The notes below the pieces were generated by a model, which saw nothing but the letters and a program-made list of their open reading frames with translations, had not been told where the DNA came from and did no database searches. A DNA stretch of 49,401 bases from Scenedesmus sp. ARA3 (lineage: Eukaryota > Chlorophyta > Chlorophyceae > Sphaeropleales > Scenedesmaceae): the NCBI GenBank assembly GCA_004335835.1, contig RWJK01001503.1:1-49401 (forward strand), in the 5' to 3' direction. Position numbers and translations under genes: made by a program. Of the stretch, positions 44,701-49,401 are shown piece by piece; the first letter of the stretch is position 1, and every line of letters begins with the position of its first letter.

Positions 44701-47700
44701 CATATGGGCTTGCAGCTGGACGGGACAGCATGCAACATAACGCGTGCTTCTCCCTTTTTCTGTTCGGCAGTAATGTTTGGCTCACCACAAAGGCAAAGAG
44801 CAACATATTGCGGGTGAGTGGGCCATGCCAGGCTGTGGCTTGTGCAGGCGTTTGCGCCGGCAATGAGCTGCTGCCTATGCATACATTGCCAGGTGTGCCA
44901 AGTTGGGCAGCACAGCATGGAGGAAATGTTGCTTTTGGCTGCGCTGTCAGGCTTGCTTTTTATTATGCTTGCTTGGACATGTACCGGTTGGATGTTGCTA
45001 TGCATTGACACTAGTCCCCTGTTCCCCAACTCATGCACTCTGCAACCTGATTAATGGCATTGTGCCAATTTCCCATATGCAGGCAACACGTGTTACAAGC
45101 TCCTTTCAGAGTTGTTACACGTTGCTACATCACTAGCACCACAAATGCAGAAACTGCATGCCTTGTGTGCCTTGCAGGACGAGGCAGCGCTGCAGCAGCA
45201 GCATGTGGTGCACGCGTCAGCCATGGCAGCGTTGCTGCAGGGCCTGCCACCAGGCGGCATGGCAGCAGCAGGCGGTGCTGCTGCTGCTGCTACAGGTGCG
45301 GGCGACCCGCTGTCACTCAGCTTGTCGCTGCGTGTGCGGCGGGGGCATGAGATGGAGGATGCCCTCAAGCAGATACGCAGCTGCGGCCCACAGGTGACAC
45401 ATCTAGGTCTCGTCAGAAGTTCTGGATACAATGCCCGCAGGAGCTGAAAATGCCGCTGGTAGCTGGCACTGTAGGCTGTGTGGCGACAGCCACCACCATG
45501 CTGTTGCATAAGCATCACGCATGCTGATCTAACACCTGCAGGAGGTGAAGAGGCTGCAGGTCACTTTGCTGCCTGAGGACGACTCGCTGCACGGGGAGCG
45601 CATGGACCAGGGCGGCGTGAGCCGCCGCTGAGGCTGCACGCAAACAGCTGCTTTTAATTGCCCGGCTGCAGGGGCCGAAGAAGCCGCTGCAGAAGTAGGA
45701 ATACCTGTGATATTGCCATTCTTCAATCCTTTGTTATTTTCGAACCATGCACTTGCATCCAATGCAGGAGCTGAAGAAGCCGCTGCCTGTGACCTTTTTA
45801 TCGGAGGATGGCGCCATAGCTGAGGAAGGCGTGGACCAGGGCGGCGTGAGCCGCGACTTCTTCCAGCTGCTGGTGGCAAACCAACCGCCACCAACTGCTC
45901 TGCTGCAGGAGCTGAACAAGCCGCTGCATACGGCTGCACCACCGGCACCAGCGTGCTGTTACTGATTTCAACACACACTTCATGACAAAAACCTCTTTTC
46001 TTGCCTGCAGGAGCTGAAGAAGCCGCTGCGCGTGACCTTTTTGTCAGAGGACGGGGCAATAGCCGAGGAAGGGGTTGACCAGGGCGGCGTGAGCCGTGAG
46101 TTCTTCCAGCTGCTGGTGGGCCAGCTGCTCAGCGCCGACTACGGCATGTTTCTGCATGTGGAGGAGAGCAGGGCCTGCTGGTTCAACCCAGCCAGCATGG
46201 AGAGCCTGGTGAGACTGCTGTGTGTGCTGCAGGTTGCTGTGTGTGCGGCTTGTGCTGCTTGTACTGCTTTTGTTGCTTGTGCGGGGCCTGCTAATTCAAC
46301 CCCGCCACATGGAGAGCCTGGTGAGAGGGTCCAACAGCGCTGCTTGTGGCCGGGCGTGCTGCTTGTGCTGTTTGTGCTGCATTTCGCGGCTTGTGCGGGG
46401 CCTGCTGGTTCAACCCCGCCAGCATGGAGAGCCTGGTGAGAGAATGCGGCACCTGTTGCCGCTCGCTGCGGGCTGTTGCGTGTGTTGGTTGTGCTGCTTG
46501 TGTTTTATTGTGCTGCTTGTGCGGCGGCTGCTGGTTCAACCTGGCCAGCCTGGAGACCCTGGTGTTCAGGCTGTGCCTCTGCTGCTGCTCAATTTGGGCT
46601 GCTGCTTGTGTTGGTTGTGCTGCTTGTGCTGCATTGTGCGGCTTGTGCGGGGCCTGCCGGTTCAACTCGGCCAGCATGGAGAGCCCGGTGAGCCGGCTGT
46701 GTGTGCTGCAAGTGCTGCTTGTACGGCACTGATGTGTGTCAGCCCTTGTGCTGCTTTTTGCTGTGCTGATGCCTGTCACCGTTGCAGCTCATGTGCACTT
46801 GCTTTGTCTGTCACCCCTTGAACTTTTGCACAGCATGTTCAAACGGCACTTGCATAACAACATCAACATGTGGCCATCTGCCTGCTGTGTGCAGGAGTGG
46901 TTCAATGATGCTGCAGTGCAAGAAGTAGTCCTTGCTCTTGTATTGTCTGTTATAGCACGCACGTTTGCACAGCATTGTTTGAACATACACATACCTAACA
47001 ACAGCAACCTGGCTGCCTGTCTGCAGGATGAGTTTGAGCTGGTGGGCATCGTGCTGGGGCTGGCATGTTATAACGGTGTTATTATCGACGCACACCTGCC
47101 GCTGCCCGCCTACAAGAAGCTTATGGGGCTGGTGAGATGCAGATAGAGGCTGTTGAGCATCAGATGTAACATACAGTTGCCTTACTGTGCATTAGGTCGT
47201 ACGATGCCTTGTGTCCTCATGCCCAGAACAGCAGCAGGTATTGTGCACGGTCACTTTATACGGCTGGCCACCCAGCTTGATCACTGCGCATCAGTTGCTG
47301 TACCCGAGCAGCAAGGCCACATCAGTTTCCACAACAATAACCGGTTGGGGCACCCACACCTTATCCCCTTTTGCCTCTGCAGCAGCACTTTCTCGCTGTG
47401 TTACAACGCTGGGGTGTCACCGTGTGCTGCTGCAGGTGCCCTTCTTTGCTGCCCCAGCGCTGCTGCACCCAGCCTGCTTCCATGCCTGATCAATATCACA
47501 CTGTGTTATAACACTGTGTGCTGCCGCAGGCACCCTGCTTTGCTGACCTGGCGCTGCTGTACCCCAGCCTGCTTCCGAACCTGGTCAATTTATCGCTGTG
47601 TTACGACGCTGTGTGCTGCTGCAAGCACCCTGCTTTGCTGGCGCTGCTGTACCCCAGCCTGCTTCCACGCCTGATCACTTTCGCCCACACAGCAGCACTT

Positions 47701-49345
47701 CCGTGCTGTGTTGTTACACCGTGTGCTGCTGCAGGCGCCCTGCTTCGCTAACCTGGCCCGCTGCTGCACCCAGCCTGCTTCCACACCTGATCTTGTGTGC
47801 TTGTATGGCAGCACTTCCGCGGCGTGTCGTTATGTATAAGAACGAATTCATGTCATGTCCTGCTGCAGGCACCCTGCTTTGCTGACCTGGCGCTGCTGTA
47901 CCCCAGCCTGCTTCCATGCCTGATCAATTTCGAATTGTGTTATGACACTGCGTGCTGCTGCAGGCACCCTGCTTTGCTGACCTGGCGCTGCTGTACCCCA
48001 GCCTGCACAACGGGCTGCAGCAGCTGCTGGACTTTGATGGCGATGTGGAGACCACCTTCTGCAGGTGGGTGGGGCTGGCATTGCAGCTGGTTGAACATCA
48101 GTAACACCTTTGGGCTCACTTTCTGTGTGTGTGAAAGCATGCACGGTGGGGTGCAAGGGTAGATTTGAGGGCAGCTGGTGCTCTTGTTATGCGGCAGACT
48201 GCAGCTTCCTAGTGCACTACACAATTAGTACTTGCTTACTTTGACCGTGTTTTTTGGGTTAATCAGCAGCTGTGTTTCCGCACACGTGACAGCAGGCTAG
48301 ACGCCAACAAGTGCCTCACTTGCCAATTGAGCTGGGATTACATGTGCTGCTCATGCAGCATGAGTCATGCTGGCCGCTCCACTGACCATTGCATTGCAGG
48401 TGCTTTGAAGTGGAATACGAAGCCTTTGGGGCGAAGCAGACAGTGGAGCTGATGCCAGGCGGCAGCAGCATGCCTGTCAATTCAGAAAACAGGAGCCACT
48501 TTGTGCAGCTGTACACTGCATGGCTGCTGTCAGGCGGTGTGGCAGATCAGTTTACCGCTTTTGCGTCTGGGTTCCATCGTGTGTGTGGCGGACCAGCACT
48601 TAGTCTGTTCAGGTGAGACAGCAGGTTTCTGGCTGTTTGCGGTGTCAGGTGGTCATGCATGGCAGTGCTGTAGCGGTCTGGTGCCTTGTGTTGTGCATGG
48701 CTTGCTGCTTTGTGACTGGTACATGCAGCATGTTTTCCATTGTGTTTTATTTGACCTACTTGCTTTGTGCTTCCTGGTATTCTGAACCTCCGCAGACGCA
48801 TTGGCAGCAGCAATGACCTGCAGATGTACTGCTGGGTGTCTTTCTGGCATTGTGTCAATGTGTGATAGATCACGGCAGATTGAACGATTCATCCCTGCAG
48901 GTACGAGGAGGTGGAGCTGCTGGTGGAGGGGCTGCCCCACCTGGACTTTAAGTTGCTGCAGGCAGGGGCCCGCTACGAGGGTGGATACAGCGCAGGACAC
49001 ACCACCATCGCCGCCCTGTGGTGAGCTTTGTGTACACCTGAAAATCAAATATATTGTAGGCTACAATACATGCAGGCAGGGCCCCGCTACGAGGGTGGAT
49101 ACAGCACAAGACACACCACCACCGCCGCCCTGTGGTGAGCTTTGTGTACACCTGGGAATCAAATATATTGTAGGCTACAATACATGCAGGCAGGGGCCCG
49201 CTACGAGGGTGGATACAGCACAAGACACACCACCACCGCCGCCCTGTGGTGAGCCGTTCGAGAAAACCCTGAGCAGAAAACCATTAGCCCTGGGGAAACA
49301 ACCAGCTGTGGGAGAAACAACTAGCCCTGAGAGCAACACAACAGC

Positions 49346-49401
<56 letters not shown>
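36943..49401 (+). CDS. HERC-like E3 ubiquitin ligase: RCC1 repeats plus HECT domain (3' end cut by window)
   Basis: Exons: 36943–36955, 37224–37568, 37877–38077, 38574–38758, 39428–39787, 40257–40469, 40988–42612, 42975–43092, 43863–43966, 44302–44623, 45178–45393, 46011–46208, 47027–47131, 47964–48064, 48400–48612, 48901–49020 and beyond, about 1,480 residues so far. All junctions keep phase. About seven RCC1 blades (residues about 105–640) are read, such as WGCNDSGQLGLG, YTWGRGKYGQLGHG and HTWGAGELGQLGLG; a Gln/Ala-rich linker follows. HECT starts near residue 1205 (LRVRRGHEMEDALKQI) and continues with VDQGGVSREFFQLL, LVGIVLGLACYN, DGDVETTFC, FASGFHRVCGG and LDFKLL. HECT ligases take ubiquitin from an E2 onto a cysteine; that cysteine lies beyond the window. 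Exon 1 is the least certain: a longer form to 37054 is also in phase but AT-rich. Exon 3 appears to use a GC donor. Confidence 0.85.
38943..39352 (+). repeat. Intronic copies of the 5' edge of HERC exon 5
   Basis: The real exon starts at 39428 (LLATWGCNDSGQLGLG). In the preceding intron, near-identical 48-nt copies preceded by CATGCAG acceptors lie at 38943–38990 and 39207–39255. Shorter 15–20 nt copies lie at about 39079–39095 and 39337–39352. The pattern arises from two tandem units of about 260–265 bp. Splicing to a copy would read into intron sequence after QLGL. Confidence 0.85.
40057..40110 (+). repeat. Intronic copy of the 5' edge of HERC exon 6
   Basis: The first about 50 nt of exon 6 (GNHGVLGVRGLSC), with the GTTGCAG acceptor, are copied 200 bp upstream of the real exon at 40257. 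The copy reads GNHGVLAVRGLSC and then diverges. Confidence 0.85.
40770..40850 (+). repeat. GT-rich low-complexity tract in HERC intron 6
   Basis: Alternating gtgtgcgtgt-type sequence fills this part of the intron between exons 6 and 7. No coding signal is present. Confidence 0.6.
41761..41799 (+). repeat. Polyglutamine-coding CAG run in HERC exon 7
   Basis: About a dozen CAG codons in frame encode polyglutamine in the linker after the RCC1 propeller. A shorter run lies at about 42199–42230. Confidence 0.9.
42867..42910 (+). repeat. Intronic copy of the 5' edge of HERC exon 8
   Basis: Exon 8 starts at 42975 (KDALQHAGAPPGA). A copy with the GCTGCAG acceptor lies 108 bp upstream and reads DALQDAGAPAGA before diverging. 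Confidence 0.8.
43430..43860 (+). repeat. Three copies of HERC exon 9 edge interleaved with a TGCATGCTGTGC minisatellite
   Basis: The real exon 9 begins at 43863 (AGELVPYSEFAN). Three upstream copies of about 40–45 nt with acceptors begin at 43496, 43619 and 43766 and read the same GELVPYSEFAN motif with small changes. Between them lie arrays of an 11–12 bp unit (gcatgctgtgct), up to about five copies, directly before each acceptor. Each larger unit is about 120–150 bp. Confidence 0.85.
44780..44820 (+). repeat. Intronic copy of the 3' edge of HERC exon 10 with donor
   Basis: Exon 10 ends LLTTEAKSNILR followed by GTGAGC at 44624. About 190 bp downstream a copy reads LTTKAKSNILR followed by GTGAGT. 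Confidence 0.85.
45542..45930 (+). repeat. Four upstream copies of HERC exon 12, one nearly complete
   Basis: The real exon 12 starts at 46011 (ELKKPLRVTFLSEDGAIAEE). A diverged copy at 45542–45631 (EVKRLQVTLLPEDD) keeps the motif DQGGVSR but then stops. The best copy, 45768–45876, matches about 36 residues (ELKKPLPVTFLSEDGAIAEE, GVDQGGVSRDFFQLLV) and ends near a possible GTGGCA donor. Very short copies lie at about 45667–45695 and 45908–45930. The two long units and the real exon are about 230–240 bp apart. Confidence 0.85.
46276..46695 (+). repeat. Four downstream copies of the 3' edge of HERC exon 12 with donors
   Basis: Exon 12 ends ACWFNPASMESL followed by GTGAGA at 46209. Copies of this 45–50 nt edge lie at about 46276–46330, 46392–46445, 46521–46570 and 46639–46695, with a period of about 115–130 bp. 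Most keep a GTGAG donor; the third changes it to GTGTTC. Exon 12 is therefore flanked by copies on both sides. Confidence 0.85.
47436..47930 (+). repeat. Five upstream copies of the 5' edge of HERC exon 14
   Basis: The real exon 14 starts at 47964 (APCFADLALLYPSLHNGL). Five copies of its first about 45 nt, each after a GCTGCAG-like acceptor, start at about 47436, 47530, 47625, 47735 and 47869, spaced 95–135 bp. The third has CAAG instead of CAGG at the acceptor. All follow the match with cttccannnctgatc instead of the exon body. Confidence 0.85.
48959..49255 (+). repeat. Three tandem units carrying the 3' edge of HERC exon 16 and its donor
   Basis: A unit of about 118 bp starts inside exon 16 at about 48959, runs through the donor at 49021 into the intron, and is repeated from about 49076 and about 49194. 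Copies differ from the exon at only a few positions (for example ACAAGACAC for GCAGGACAC), so the event is recent. The copy junctions create a CATGCAG sequence that looks like an acceptor. Confidence 0.9.
49345..49401 (+). repeat. CTG triplet run reaching the window end
   Basis: At least 17 CTG triplets in the sense of the HERC-like gene lie in what should be intron 16 and run off the window. By analogy with other introns here, a splice acceptor may follow. Confidence 0.9.

Larger units (their letters stand above)
45178..49020 (+). other. HECT domain of the HERC-like protein (incomplete)
   Basis: Exons 11–16 encode the N-lobe and the start of the C-lobe side of a HECT domain. Recognisable segments are the DALKQI helix, KKPLRVTFLSEDGAIAEEGV, GGVSREFF, YGMFLHVEESRACWFNPASM, FELVGIVLGLACYNGVIIDA, YKKLMGL, DVETTFCRCFEVEYEAFG, NRSHFVQLYTAWLLSGGVAD, QFTAFASGFHRVCGG and LDFKLLQAGARYEGGY. 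The segment with the catalytic cysteine comes after the last exon seen and is outside the window. Confidence 0.85.

Overview
This window looks like nuclear DNA of a green alga. The genes are split by many short introns with GT–AG ends, acceptors are usually CTGCAG or TGCAG followed by G, and both exons and introns carry many CAG/CTG triplet runs. A SWEET sugar transporter and an RCC1–HECT ubiquitin ligase confirm a eukaryote. The mix of Ala/Gln/Ser-rich proteins, moderately GC-rich exons and triplet repeats suggests the Sphaeropleales (Scenedesmus/Tetradesmus-like); that placement is inference. No bacterial, organellar, CRISPR or RNA genes were seen.

Layout: (1) 1–1445, no convincing gene. 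(2) 1446–27455, minus strand: one giant gene that I rebuilt as 43 coding exons. All 42 junctions keep reading phase, giving about 4,834 residues: an N-terminal MSP (PapD-like) domain followed by a very long Ala/Gln-rich coiled coil. (3) 27456–29832, intergenic, with a decayed coding-like patch near 28.25–28.89 kb. (4) 29833–32267, minus: a six-exon SWEET sugar transporter of 252 residues. (5) 32268–33613, intergenic. (6) 33614–36349, minus: an SLC35B/UAA-type nucleotide-sugar or PAPS transporter with a long Gln/Ser-rich tail. (7) 36350–36942, a divergent intergenic region. (8) 36943 to the window end, plus: a HERC-like E3 ligase with about seven RCC1 repeats, a linker and most of a HECT domain. 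The window ends before the catalytic cysteine. The four genes show no obvious joint pathway.

The most unusual feature is architectural. In the giant gene and the HERC gene, many introns contain one to five diverged tandem copies of the edge of the neighbouring exon together with its splice site. Copies of an exon's 5' edge with its acceptor lie upstream of the real exon, and copies of a 3' edge with its donor lie downstream. I found this at 14 exon edges, with periods of about 90–280 bp. The copies either carry stops, arrive in the wrong phase or are truncated, so they look like decoy splice sites made by local tandem duplication across splice junctions. All gene models here come from reading the sequence by eye; RNA evidence would be decisive.
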